Part shown: positions 8,675 to 16,237 of the stretch, piece after piece
Layout: the number at the start of each line of letters is the position of its first letter
Numbering within the stretch: position 1 is the first letter of the stretch
NCBI GenBank assembly: GCA_050260515.1
Contig: JBLNCI010000032.1
Coordinates: forward strand, 1-28,953
Length of the DNA stretch: 28,953 nucleotides
Direction: 5' to 3'
Origin: DATJIG01 sp050260515
GTDB taxonomy: Bacteria > Pseudomonadota > Alphaproteobacteria > SMXQ01
Made by a program: the position numbers and the translations under genes
Notes under the pieces: model-generated
Databases searched by the model: none
Told to the model about the DNA's origin: nothing
Seen by the model: only the letters and a program-made list of their open reading frames with translations

Positions 8675-9033
8675 TTCGCGAGCGAGTTTCGCTGTCTCTC
8701 CGCGCGGTGGTTACCCGTCGCGCATCGGACAGGCGCAAGCGCCGATGACGTGAGAGCGTGTCATCCTTGTTTTGATCCCAGGGGGCGATGGCGTCAGAAG
8801 GTAGCCGGGGCGCTCATATCCCGGGCGGTCCGTTCCCATCTGATACTCCCCCGTCGCGGCTGCGACGCGGTACAGGCCTGACGGGTACCCGAAAGAAGTG
8901 CGTCGCAACCACACCGGGAAGCGCCGTGCTCTTTCTCATGCGGCCGGAGAGGGCGGGCGCCGGGCGCAACGGGACCGCGCGATTGGTCATCGTTCGAGTC
9001 CGCTGCATCCGACACCTCCTTTCCGGCTGGGGT

Positions 9034-9077
9034 GTCGCTCCGGTTCCTCTGTTCCGGACCAGCGGGCCCGGAGCGAC
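9034..9077. repeat. 10-bp inverted repeat
   Basis: GTCGCTCCGG (9034-9043) and CCGGAGCGAC (9068-9077) form a perfect 10-bp stem around a 24-nt loop in the non-coding stretch downstream of mutS. Function unknown; listed because it may belong to a structured RNA or a dispersed repeat. Confidence 0.6.
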
Positions 9078-9235
9078 GCGATCACCATGCGCGCGCGCAA
9101 AACCCGGCACAAGGGGGCTGTGGAAAGTCTGGGCCGGTTCGGAAAAGGGCTGTGGAGAAACGCGGGGGTCGCGAGCGAGCCAACAGCGATGCGATCCAAC
9201 GTCTCTTTTCGTCATTCCTGCGCCCCTCTTTTTGC

Positions 9236-9261
9236 AAGGGACCGCGTGCAAGCGGTCCCTT
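9236..9261. repeat. Perfect 10-bp hairpin next to REP element
   Basis: AAGGGACCGC and GCGGTCCCTT flank a 6-nt GTGCAA loop. A degenerate relative with GGACCGCG and CGCGGCCC arms lies at about 9730-9750, suggesting both belong to a repeated intergenic module. Confidence 0.65.
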
Positions 9262-9281
9262 AGCCACGGAGTCCGACATCT

Positions 9282-9310
9282 CCTGGACCCCCGCTTTCGC
9301 GGGGGTGACG
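9282..9310. repeat. REP-like palindrome 1
   Basis: Stem ACCCCCGC (9287-9294), loop TTTC, stem GCGGGGGT (9299-9306), flanked by CTGG on the left and GACG on the right. This is the common REP format in proteobacteria, in which GTCA(n) and (n)TCCAG surround a GC-rich stem; here it is in reverse orientation. REP elements are usually intergenic and can affect mRNA stability or termination. Confidence 0.75.
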
Positions 9311-9430
9311 AAAACAAAACTCGTGGATGGTCGGCCTTCGCCGACCATGACGAGAAAAATTGTCGGCGGAGTTTTAAGTGCGAGGCGTAGGCGGTTCCGG
9401 AACTCCCGCCGAGAGGCGAAGGGTTCACTC

Positions 9431-9500
9431 GTCGTCATGCCCGCGAATGCGGGCATCCACGTTCTTTTCGTTGTCGTCCTAAAAACAGAACGTGGATGCC
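9431..9500. repeat. REP-like palindrome 2 with a long-range inverted copy
   Basis: The core hairpin is ATGCCCGC (9437-9444), loop GAAT, GCGGGCAT (9449-9456), preceded by CGTC and followed by CCACG. In addition the 14-mer GGCATCCACGTTCT (9452-9465) is perfectly inverted as AGAACGTGGATGCC at 9487-9500, so alternative foldings are possible. Confidence 0.75.
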
Positions 9501-9540
9501 AGCCCGCCGCACGAAGGGCGGCCTCTCTAGAGAGCGGACC

Positions 9541-9800
9541 GGGTGCAACCCGCCCGAGGGCTCCGGCATGGCGCAGTGTTTATGTGCATGCTCTTGTCTC
9601 GTCACCCCCGCGACAGCGGGGGTCCAGGGCAGCCACTCTGCGTCAGCGGCTCTGGATTCCCGCTTACGCGGGAATGACGAAAAGAACAAAGCGGATGCCT
9701 GGCATGCCGCGCCCGATTCTTTTTAGACGGACCGCGCTCGCGCGGCCCTAAGGGCGTGGCTCTTCGTTGAAGAGGCCGGCGGGGTGCAACCCGCCCGAGG
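9541..9800. repeat. 19-bp direct repeat pair
   Basis: GGGTGCAACCCGCCCGAGG occurs exactly at 9541-9559 and again at 9782-9800, each followed within 12 bp by a CCGG-CATG or CCGGG-CATG stretch. The spacing is 241 bp and the BIME-like pair lies between. Origin unknown; it could be part of a larger duplicated intergenic module. Confidence 0.7.
9600..9679. repeat. Inverted pair of REP-like palindromes (BIME-like)
   Basis: The left element has stem ACCCCCGC (9604-9611), loop GACA, GCGGGGGT (9616-9623), read CGTCA..TCCAG. The right element has stem ATTCCCGC (9656-9663), loop TTAC, GCGGGAAT (9668-9675), read CTGGA..TGACG, i.e. the opposite orientation. Two REPs facing each other about 30 bp apart is the arrangement called a BIME. 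Confidence 0.75.
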
Positions 9801-9930
9801 TCCGGGCATGACGTGGTTGCTCAGATACGCACTTGTGTCGCCGTCGAGACGCCGAAAAACCCGGATGCCGATGTGCTGCCTGCACGCGGCCTGCACGCGG
9901 ACAGGGTCGCGCGTGAAGTGGGAGAGCCCG

Positions 9931-10965
9931 CTACTGCTGCACCCTGTTGAGCACGTCCTTGGTGCGGGCGATGACGTCGGGAGGATAGGCGAACACCTCC
10001 TTGAGCAGGGCCTCGATCTCGTCGCCGGTGACGAGCTCGATGTCGGCCCGGATCTTCCGGGCGTCGGCGAGGAACGCCGGGTCCTTGTGGGTGTCGTTGA
10101 ACGCGGCCTTGAGCGCCTTCGCGCGGTCGGCCGGCAGATCGGGCGGGGCGAGGAACGGGCGTCCCAGCACCTCGCGCGCGAGCAGCAGATCGAGCGCCTT
10201 GCGGTCGGTGTCGTTGCGCGCGCGATCGCGGATCTTCGGCACCCCCGGCAGCTCCGGCTGGTCGGTCGCGGCGGTGTGGAAGATGTAGTTGAGCTTCTTC
10301 TCGGCGATCCAGCCCGGCTGGCCCGACTTGATCGCGCTCCACGACCAGTAGCCGATGCCCTCGAGCTCGCCCTGCTCCATCGCCAGCGCCGCGCGGGTCG
10401 TCGACGAGTAGCCGGCGATGATCTTGAACTTCGTCCCGGCGAGATTGTTGATCGCGAGCGGGATGATCTGCGAGTCGGCTCCGGCGCCGGTGCCGGGGAT
10501 GATAAGCTCGCGGCTCTGCAGATCCTCGATCGTCCGCACCGGCACGGTGTGCCACGATACCGCGAGCGACACCTCGCGGTTCATGCTGCCGAGCCAGGTG
10601 AACCTGAGCGGATCGAAGTTGGTCTTCACGCCGCCGAGCAGCGGCTCGAACGGATTGCCGCGCGAGATAGCGCCGATCACCGTCCCGTCCTTGGCGGCGA
10701 TGTTGTAGAGGTAGTCGGTGGCCTTGAGGCCGCCCGCGCCCGGCATGTTCTGGACGACGAACGACGGGTTGCCCGGGATGTGCGCGCCCATGTGCCGCCC
10801 GAGCAGGCGCGCGTAGACGTCGTAGGTGCTGCCGGCGTCCGAGTAGCAGATCAGGCTGATCTGCTTGCCCTGATAGAATTTCGCGAGGGCGTCGGCCGAT
10901 TGCGCCAGCGCAGGCCCGGCGGCGAGCGCGGCGATTCCTGCGACGATGAGCGGGAGGATACGCAT
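9931..10965 (-). CDS. TctC/Bug-family periplasmic solute receptor (copy 1)
   Basis: Secreted receptor of 344 aa belonging to the tripartite tricarboxylate transporter receptor family. The N-terminus MRILPLIVAGIAALAAGPALA is a classic Sec signal peptide, with cleavage expected before QSADAL. The mature part opens with the family pattern FYQGK..I.., then YDVYARLLGRHM, IPGNPSFVVQNMPGAGGL and AAKDGTV, which contribute to the ligand pocket between two alpha/beta lobes. Such receptors bind carboxylates or other small organics; the ligand cannot be read from sequence. A GAGGAG Shine-Dalgarno precedes the ATG at 10965. It lies 26 nt after the paralogue copy 2 and is probably co-transcribed. No membrane components (TctA, TctB) are in the window. 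Confidence 0.87.
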   Translation of the reverse strand: MRILPLIVAGIAALAAGPALAQSADALAKFYQGKQISLICYSDAGSTYDVYARLLGRHMGAHIPGNPSFVVQNMPGAGGLKATDYLYNIAAKDGTVIGAISRGNPFEPLLGGVKTNFDPLRFTWLGSMNREVSLAVSWHTVPVRTIEDLQSRELIIPGTGAGADSQIIPLAINNLAGTKFKIIAGYSSTTRAALAMEQGELEGIGYWSWSAIKSGQPGWIAEKKLNYIFHTAATDQPELPGVPKIRDRARNDTDRKALDLLLAREVLGRPFLAPPDLPADRAKALKAAFNDTHKDPAFLADARKIRADIELVTGDEIEALLKEVFAYPPDVIARTKDVLNRVQQ

Positions 10966-10991
10966 GGGCGATACTCCTCTCACGGCCGAGG

Positions 10992-12047
10992 CTACTTGTT
11001 GGACAGCTTCCGGACGTCGGCCTCGTTGGCGAGAATGGTCTTGGTGCGCTCGATCACCGGCGCCGGCGTGTCGAGCACCGAAGCGACGATCTCCTGCACC
11101 TCGTCGCCCGGCAGCGGGCTGATGTCGATCTGCGCCTTGTCGGCCTCGGCGAGGAGCTCGGGGTCCTTCATCGTCGCCATGAACGCCTCGCGCAGCATCT
11201 TCACGCGATCGGCGGGCACGTCGGGCGTGGTCGCCACGGGCCGCGCGTAGGCGACATCGGCGCTGATGAACGCCATCACCTTGCGGTCGTCCTCGTTGCT
11301 GACGAGCTCGGTCAGCAGCGGCACGTTGGCGAGCTCCGGATGCCGCTTCTGGCCGACCTGCACCAGGATGTGGATCTTGTTCTCGGTGAGCCACTGCGGC
11401 CGGCTCGTCTTCCACGACGCCAGCGTGTTGGAGCCGCGGCCGCCGACCTCGCCGCGCTCCATCGCGAGGTTCACGTCGTTGCCGCCCGGGTAGCCGGCCA
11501 CGATCTTGAACTTGGTCCCGGCCAGCGCGTTCATCACCATCGGGTAATAGACCGACGCGGTGGCCGTGCCGGGTGCGCCGACGATCAGCTCCTTCGTCTT
11601 CACCTGCTCGATCGAGGTGATGCCGGTGGTGTACCAGGAGTTGACGACGCTCGGGCTGTCCGAGGTGTTGCCGATCCAGTTGAACTTGCGCGCGTCGAAG
11701 TGGACGCCCTGCCCGCCCAGCGCCTGGTGCGCCGGCATGTTCTGCATCACCATGTGCAGCACCGTGCCGTCCTTCGGCGCGAGGTTGGCAAGCCAGTTCG
11801 CGGCCTGCAGGCCGACCGCGCCCGGCATGTTCTGCGGCACGATGTTCGGATGGCCGGGAATGTGCTTGCCCATGTGGCGCGCGACCAGCCGGCCACGCGT
11901 GTCGTAATCGCCGCCCGGCGACGTGGCGATCACCATCTGCATGTTCTTGCCCTTGTAGAAGTCGGCGAGCGCGTCGGCATGCGCCGGAGCCGCGGCGAGC
12001 GCCGCGGGGGCAAGGCACAGGACGAGCAGCGATGGGAAACGCGTCAC
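10992..12047 (-). CDS. TctC/Bug-family periplasmic solute receptor (copy 2)
   Basis: Receptor of 351 aa, paralogous to its two neighbours. Signal peptide about 1-24 with cleavage after PAHA, then ADALADFYKGK, YDTRGRLVARHMGKHIPGHP, VPQNMPGAVGLQAANWL and APKDGTV, all diagnostic of the TctC/Bug family. The start is a GTG at 12047, supported by a perfect AGGAGG six bases upstream (12054-12059). Compared with copies 1 and 3, the loop after the Asn-Met-Pro segment reads PGAVGL rather than PGAGxL and the ligand-pocket segment is PGGDYD, so ligand preference may differ. First gene of a likely two-gene transcript with copy 1. Confidence 0.87.
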   Translation of the reverse strand: MTRFPSLLVLCLAPAALAAAPAHADALADFYKGKNMQMVIATSPGGDYDTRGRLVARHMGKHIPGHPNIVPQNMPGAVGLQAANWLANLAPKDGTVLHMVMQNMPAHQALGGQGVHFDARKFNWIGNTSDSPSVVNSWYTTGITSIEQVKTKELIVGAPGTATASVYYPMVMNALAGTKFKIVAGYPGGNDVNLAMERGEVGGRGSNTLASWKTSRPQWLTENKIHILVQVGQKRHPELANVPLLTELVSNEDDRKVMAFISADVAYARPVATTPDVPADRVKMLREAFMATMKDPELLAEADKAQIDISPLPGDEVQEIVASVLDTPAPVIERTKTILANEADVRKLSNK

Positions 12048-12116
12048 GAGTGGCCTCCTGTCAGGAGCCGGCGCTCGGGCCGGCGTCGTCGCGGCTGTCC
12101 GCCGCTGTTACGGGGA

Positions 12117-12144
12117 GAATAGGCGATCACGGACCCGGGGCAAA
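12117..12144 (-). promoter_or_regulatory. Possible promoter for the copy 2/copy 1 receptor pair
   Basis: Reading the minus strand, TTTGCC (12139-12144) and CTATTC (12117-12122) are separated by 16 bp, a fair match to the alphaproteobacterial -35/-10 pattern, about 70 bp upstream of the GTG at 12047. Prediction from pattern only. Confidence 0.3.
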
Positions 12145-12183
12145 GCTTCAGCCCCGAGTCAAAACATCAAAACGTCGGCGCGT

Positions 12184-12801
12184 TCAGGGCCGGACGTCGA
12201 CGTAGCTGACGACCTTCTTCACACCCTCGCCGTCCCTGGCGCGGGCGAGCGCCTTGTCGCGCTCCTCCTGCGAGCGGGCGCGCCCGAGGATGTACACCGT
12301 CGCGAACGCGTCGGCCGCGACCCGGAAATTCACGTCGGCGACGCCCGCGGTGCCGATCAGCCGTCCCTTGGCCTTGGTCTCCATCGCCATCGCCGCGGGC
12401 CAGTCGATCATCGTCCCGGCCTTGCCGCGCGCCTCCTGATCGGCCTTGCTCACGTAGGCGGCGTGCCAGTAGAGCCGCTTCACGCCTTTCACCGCGCGCA
12501 CCGCCTTCTCGAAGCGGTCGTACGTGTCCTTGTCGTCGAACACGCCGGTAACGAGCAGCCGCTGCTCGTAGATCTCGGTCGACGCCTTGATCGTGCCGGC
12601 GTCGGCCATCGCCTTGTTGACCGCCAGCACGATCTCGTTGTCGCGCTTGATGTCGGCGGCGCTCCGCGCCTCGATGGCGCGGTCGATCAGCGTCTTCGGC
12701 GCGGTCAGGATCTCGCCTAGCTGGGCCGACGCCTCACCGGACCATGCGACGACGCTCGCCGCCACCGCCGACGCCGCCAGGAACCGCCATGAAACCCGCA
12801 T
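12184..12801 (-). CDS. BON-domain periplasmic protein
   Basis: Exported protein of 205 aa starting MRVSWRFLAA at 12801, with a GGGAGAGGGAAG Shine-Dalgarno region in front. The first 27 residues form a signal peptide ending in EASA. Two BON-like modules follow (about 50-120 and 130-203), with the recognisable GVFDDKDTYDRFEKAVRAV and VYILGRARSQEERDKAL segments and a conserved-type Gly in each. BON domains occur in OsmY and related proteins and are thought to bind phospholipid or peptidoglycan. It is placed between two solute-receptor units but has its own space on both sides, so a functional link to transport is not shown. The specific role is unknown. Confidence 0.82.
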   Translation of the reverse strand: MRVSWRFLAASAVAASVVAWSGEASAQLGEILTAPKTLIDRAIEARSAADIKRDNEIVLAVNKAMADAGTIKASTEIYEQRLLVTGVFDDKDTYDRFEKAVRAVKGVKRLYWHAAYVSKADQEARGKAGTMIDWPAAMAMETKAKGRLIGTAGVADVNFRVAADAFATVYILGRARSQEERDKALARARDGEGVKKVVSYVDVRP

Positions 12802-12870
12802 CTTCCCTCTCCCTGTTCCGGGCGAGCGTAGCAAAGGCCGCCGCGCCCGCAAGATGCATCCGCCGCGCCA

Positions 12871-12903
12871 AACGAAAAGCCCGGCGCACTCGGCGCCGGG
12901 CTT
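12871..12903 (-). terminator. Rho-independent terminator of receptor copy 3
   Basis: On the minus strand a perfect 9-bp stem, GCCCGGCGC / GCGCCGGGC (12893-12901 and 12879-12887), with a 5-nt loop is followed directly by TTTTCGTTT. It begins about 27 nt beyond the stop codon of the receptor gene at 12930, so it fits an intrinsic terminator separating that gene from the BON gene. Confidence 0.8.
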
Positions 12904-12929
12904 CGTGGCACGCCTGCTCGGCGCCGCGA

Positions 12930-13967
12930 TCAGCGCTTGGGCTCGATCGCCTCGGCGAGCCGCTTGCCGATGTCCGGCGGCGTCGCGGCGATGAGCTTGA
13001 TCACCTTCTCGACCGCCTCGCCGGTGGTCGGCTCGATCTCGAGCTTGCTCTTGTCGGCGTCCGCCTTGAACTCGGCGTCGTTCGTCATGTCGACGAACGC
13101 CTTGCGCAGCGCCGCGACGCGGTCGCCGGGAATGCCCGGCGGCGCCATCACCGGGCGCGCGACGGTCTTCTGGGCGAGGAACAGCTCCATCACCTTGCGG
13201 TCGGTGTCGTTCTTCACGAAGTCCATGGCGAGCGGCACGTCGGGGAGGTCCGGCAACTTCTCGGTCGACGACTGCAGCAGCAGGCGGATCTTGCCGTCGC
13301 GCAGGAACTCGGGCCGGCGGGTCTTGATGTTCGACCACGACCAGTCGCCCATGCCGTCGACCTCGCCGCGCTCCATCGCGAGCGCGACGTCGGCGGTGCC
13401 CTTGTAGCCGCCGATCACCTTGAACTTGGTGCCGATCAGCGCGTTCAGGAGGCGCGGCGTGGTCTCGGTGTCGATCGTCGGCCCGGTGCCGCCGACCGTC
13501 ATCTCCTTCTGCATCACGTCCTGGATCGTCTTGAACGGCGTCGTGTGCCAGGCGAGGGACACCGCCGTCTCCTGCGACAGGTTGCCGATCCAGTTGAACT
13601 TGGTGATCTGGAAATGGACGCCCGCGGGGTTGGTGATGTGCGACGTCAGCACGCCGCGCTGCACCAGGCCGAACACCGTGCCGTCCTTGGCCGCGATGTT
13701 GAACAGGTTGTTCGCGGCCTGAAGGCTGCCCGCGCCCGGCATGTTCTGGACGATGACGTTGGGATTGCCGGGGATGGACTTGCCGATGTGGCGCGCCATC
13801 AGCCGGCCCTGCGCGTCGTAGCCGCCGCCGGTGTCGGCGCCGACGATGATCGTCATCGTCTTGCCCTTGTAGAAGTCGCTCAAGGCATCCGCCGCGGCGG
13901 AGCCCGCGGGAAGAGCCAGCGCGGCGGCGGCGAGCGCCGTCCGCAGGATGTTCGCGTCGATGTTCAC
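12930..13967 (-). CDS. TctC/Bug-family periplasmic solute receptor (copy 3)
   Basis: Receptor of 345 aa with signal peptide about 1-26 (cleavage near GSAAA-DAL), then DALSDFYKGKTM, YDAQGRLMARHIGKSIPGNP, VIVQNMPGAGSLQAANNLF and AAKDGTVFG, the same family signature as copies 1 and 2. Start is the GTG at 13967; the reading frame stays open well upstream, but AAGGAG seven bases before this GTG and the signal peptide fix it. It has its own promoter-like sequence upstream and a terminator downstream, so it is probably a single-gene transcript. The ligand is not predictable. No TctA/TctB partner is in the window, a common situation for this receptor family in organisms with many copies. Confidence 0.87.
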   Translation of the reverse strand: MNIDANILRTALAAAALALPAGSAAADALSDFYKGKTMTIIVGADTGGGYDAQGRLMARHIGKSIPGNPNVIVQNMPGAGSLQAANNLFNIAAKDGTVFGLVQRGVLTSHITNPAGVHFQITKFNWIGNLSQETAVSLAWHTTPFKTIQDVMQKEMTVGGTGPTIDTETTPRLLNALIGTKFKVIGGYKGTADVALAMERGEVDGMGDWSWSNIKTRRPEFLRDGKIRLLLQSSTEKLPDLPDVPLAMDFVKNDTDRKVMELFLAQKTVARPVMAPPGIPGDRVAALRKAFVDMTNDAEFKADADKSKLEIEPTTGEAVEKVIKLIAATPPDIGKRLAEAIEPKR

Positions 13968-14019
13968 GGTTCGCTCCTTGGAGGCAGGCCGAAAGGCAGG
14001 AGATGAGTGCCTCGGACGC

Positions 14020-14047
14020 TTATAGCGAAGCGTTCCCCGGTTGCCAA
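14020..14047 (-). promoter_or_regulatory. Candidate housekeeping promoter of receptor copy 3
   Basis: The minus strand reads TTGGCA (14042-14047), a 16-bp spacer, then CTATAA (14020-14025), close to the sigma-70 consensus and better than anything else nearby. The start codon is at 13967, giving a leader of about 45 nt that includes the AAGGAG site. Confidence 0.55.
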
Positions 14048-14147
14048 ATGCATCCAAACCCGCTGCTCGGCCGTAGTTTCCGGAGCCGGCCGCGTTGCGC
14101 CGGGATGGCTGAGCACTTAAGGTTACCTGTCCCTTGAAGGCGCGCGG

Positions 14148-14693
14148 ATGGACGGCTTGGACCCATCGCTCGAAATGCTCGTCGGCCTCGTCGCCCGGCG
14201 GGACCGGCAGGCGTTCGAGGCGCTGTACCAGCGCACCGCGGCGGCGTTGCTCGGCGTCGCCGTGCTGATCCTGCGTCGGCGCGACGTCGCCGAAGAGGTG
14301 TTGCAGGAGGCGTTCGTGCGCGTGTGGCAGCGCGCCGGCGATTTCGATCCGGCGCTCGGCTCGGCGCGCACCTGGATCACGACGATCGTGCGCCATCTCG
14401 CGATCGACCGGCACCGGCGCGACGCGCGCCTCATGCCGCTCCCCGACGGCATCGACGAACGACCGGATCCCTCGCCCGATCCGATGCAGGCCGCGATCGA
14501 CTCCCAGGACGCGCGCCGCCTGCGCGACTGCCTCGATGCGCTCGAGGACGGGCCGCGACGCGCGATCACGCTCGCCTACTACAACGGCCTCACCCACGAC
14601 GAGCTCGCGGCGCAGCTCGCGGCGCCGCTCGGCACCGTGAAGAGCTGGGTCCGCCGCGGACTGCTGCGCCTCCGGGGGTGTCTCGATGCGTGA
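14148..14693 (+). CDS. ECF RNA polymerase sigma factor (SigK-like)
   Basis: Extracytoplasmic-function sigma factor of 181 aa. Region 2 spans about 22-92, including the promoter-melting EEVLQEAFVRVWQRAGDF and the TWITTIVRHLAIDRHRR helix that reads the -10 element. Region 4 spans about 122-178, with the helix-turn-helix THDELAAQLAAPLGTVKSWVRRGL for the -35. It is followed 60 nt later by an RskA-type anti-sigma gene, the pairing seen with SigK-like ECF groups. By analogy the factor is held at the membrane and released by an envelope signal. It is divergent from receptor copy 3 across 180 bp. The Shine-Dalgarno is weak (GAAGGCG). No clear ECF-type promoter (for example GGAAC..CGTC) was recognised upstream, so autoregulation is not shown. 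Confidence 0.92.
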   Translation: MDGLDPSLEMLVGLVARRDRQAFEALYQRTAAALLGVAVLILRRRDVAEEVLQEAFVRVWQRAGDFDPALGSARTWITTIVRHLAIDRHRRDARLMPLPDGIDERPDPSPDPMQAAIDSQDARRLRDCLDALEDGPRRAITLAYYNGLTHDELAAQLAAPLGTVKSWVRRGLLRLRGCLDA

Positions 14694-14753
14694 TGCAACC
14701 TTCCGCCGCCGTCGGGCGTATCCGATGAACACCAGCATGGACCGCGCAGGCGC

Positions 14754-15494
14754 ATGACGGATCGCACCCCGCCCTTCGAGGACGACGACGACCGCGAGAC
14801 CCGCGCCGCCGAGTACGCGCTCGGCACGATGGGCGGCGAGGCGTGCGAGGTGTTCGCGCGCGAGCTCGCGAGCGACCCCGATCTCCGCGCCCGCGTCGCC
14901 GCGTGGCAGGAGCGGTTGCAGCCGCTCGCGTCGGCGGTGCCGCCGGTGCCGCCGTCCGCGGGACTCTGGCGCAACATCGAAGCCGCCATCGACGCTCCGG
15001 TGTCGCCTGCCGCCATCGAAACGGTTGGCCGACGCGACCCCGCGGCCTTCTGGCGCTGGACGGCGATCGCCTCGCTCGCCGCGGCCGCCGCGCTCGCGTT
15101 CACCATCGCCGTGACGCCGGTGCCCGCGCCGGGGCCGGCTTATGTCGCGGTCCTCAACGACACCGCGGCCCAGAGCCCGGGCTTCGTGGTGACCGTGAAC
15201 CTTCACGACAAGGAGCTGTCGGTCCGCCCGAGCCGGCCGGTCTCGACCGCCGGGCGCGATCTCGAGCTGTGGCTGATCCCCGCCGGCAGCCAGACGCCGC
15301 AATCGCTGGGACTCGTCGATGCCGCCGTGGCGACGACGAAGCCGATCGAGGGCGCGGCGCTCCTCACTCTCGCGGCCGACGCGGCCCTGGCGATCAGCCT
15401 CGAGCCGCAGGGCGGCTCGCCGTCCGGCGCGCCGACCGGCCCGGTGCTGTTCGCGGGCCCGGTGGTTGCGCTCGGGCCCAGCGTACCGCGCTAG
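14754..15494 (+). CDS. RskA-type membrane anti-sigma factor
   Basis: Anti-sigma factor of 246 aa. The N-terminal cytoplasmic part (about 15-65) has the RskA/anti-sigma-K pattern AAEYALGTM followed by DPDLRARVAAWQERLQPL, without the His/Cys zinc motif of ZAS-type anti-sigmas. One transmembrane helix spans about 101-122 (FWRWTAIASLAAAAALAFTIAV). The C-terminal periplasmic domain (about 128-244) matches the RskA fold with its LELWLIPAGSQTPQSLG segment and ends in a Gly/Pro-rich stretch. It is expected to bind the upstream sigma factor and release it after regulated proteolysis or redox change; the signal is unknown. The 60-nt gap to the sigma gene contains no other frame of interest. Confidence 0.9.
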   Translation: MTDRTPPFEDDDDRETRAAEYALGTMGGEACEVFARELASDPDLRARVAAWQERLQPLASAVPPVPPSAGLWRNIEAAIDAPVSPAAIETVGRRDPAAFWRWTAIASLAAAAALAFTIAVTPVPAPGPAYVAVLNDTAAQSPGFVVTVNLHDKELSVRPSRPVSTAGRDLELWLIPAGSQTPQSLGLVDAAVATTKPIEGAALLTLAADAALAISLEPQGGSPSGAPTGPVLFAGPVVALGPSVPR

Positions 15495-15586
15495 AAAAAA
15501 CGCCCACCCGCCGCATCCGACCGGGCGCCTCGCCCGTATCTCCCCTGTTCCCCCTCTGCGGGGGCTAGCGAACAGAGGAGACGATC

Positions 15587-16180
15587 ATGCTTCCTTCCTT
15601 CTCCAACGCATCGGCCGGCGCGAGCCGGCGCGAGCTTCTCCGGGCGGGCGGAGCCACCACGCTGTCGGCCGCCGCCGTGCTTCTGCTGGCAGGTCGCGGC
15701 ACGAGCCTCGCCGCCGACAAGGGCGACGCCGCGAACGACGCTGGGATCCTGAACGTGGCGCTCGGCCTCGAGCACGAGGGCATCGCCGCGTACCAGCTCG
15801 GCGCCCAGAGCGGGCTCCTGAAGCCGGACGTGCTCAAGACCGCGGTGCTGTTCCAGAGCCACCACAAGGAGCACCGCGACCTGCTCGCGGGCGCGATCCG
15901 CAAGCTCGGCGGCACCCCGGTCGCCGAGAAGAAGCTCGACGAGTACGCCAAGGACCTCAATGCCTCGTCGCTCAAGACCCAGGCCGACGTGCTCAAGCTC
16001 GCGGCGAAGCTCGAGCTCGGCGCGACCAACGCCTACCTCGGCGTGATCCCGTCGTTCAGCGACCGCGAGCTCGCCAAGGTCTCCGGTCGCCTCGCGGCCG
16101 ACGAGACGATGCACTGGACCGTGCTGAGCAGCGCGCTCGGCATGCCGCTGCCGCAGAAGGCGATGTACTTCGGCGCTTGA
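15587..16180 (+). CDS. Tat-exported ferritin-like domain protein
   Basis: Protein of 197 aa with a twin-arginine signal (SRRELLRAGG at 13-22, followed by a hydrophobic stretch to about 42), implying export in folded, probably metal-loaded form. The mature part is a ferritin-like four-helix bundle (about 50-185). Carboxylate and histidine residues in ligand-like positions are E62/E64 (LEHEG), H93/E95/H96 (SHHKEH), E143 (KLELG) and the E173-x-x-H176 pair, arranged one cluster per helix. This resembles the PF13668-type ferritin-like proteins, whose biochemistry is mostly undefined. A GAGGAG Shine-Dalgarno precedes the ATG. It follows the sigma/anti-sigma pair by about 92 nt, so it may be a regulon member; two small GC hairpins (15522-15536, 15550-15564) lie in that gap. 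Confidence 0.85.
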   Translation: MLPSFSNASAGASRRELLRAGGATTLSAAAVLLLAGRGTSLAADKGDAANDAGILNVALGLEHEGIAAYQLGAQSGLLKPDVLKTAVLFQSHHKEHRDLLAGAIRKLGGTPVAEKKLDEYAKDLNASSLKTQADVLKLAAKLELGATNAYLGVIPSFSDRELAKVSGRLAADETMHWTVLSSALGMPLPQKAMYFGA

Positions 16181-16237
16181 CCGTTGGGCGCTTGAGCCGG
16201 CGCGCATAGCCGTGCGCCACCCCGGCCCGGCGCCGGA

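Larger units (their letters stand above)
8589..9930. other. Long intergenic region without a convincing gene
   Basis: These 1.3 kb lie between mutS and the convergent solute-receptor gene. Several overlapping open frames exist on both strands, but none has a recognisable domain. Their translations contain peptides such as FPRKRESR and SRLRGNDE that are typical by-products of reading through REP palindromes. What the stretch does hold is a strong hairpin just after mutS, a structured 500-bp section (8760-9200) of unknown nature, and a 600-bp section (9200-9800) packed with REP-like inverted repeats and a 19-bp direct repeat; these are listed separately. Confidence 0.7.

Noticed and set aside
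8985..9005. GTTCGAGTCC resembling a tRNA or permuted tmRNA T arm
   Set aside because: No acceptor stem, D arm or CCA can be built around it, and no tag-peptide coding sequence of the ANDN type is seen nearby.
9117..9168. GTGGAAAGTCTGGGCC resembling the RNase P RNA core, and TGTGGA repeats resembling DnaA boxes
   Set aside because: The other conserved RNase P segments are absent, and the TGTGGA motifs miss the TAA end of a DnaA box and there is no AT-rich unwinding region.
8788..9428. Overlapping frames of about 200 codons on both strands in the post-mutS region
   Set aside because: No recognisable domains; composition and peptides such as RFRGGDE come from REP palindromes, and both strands are open equally.
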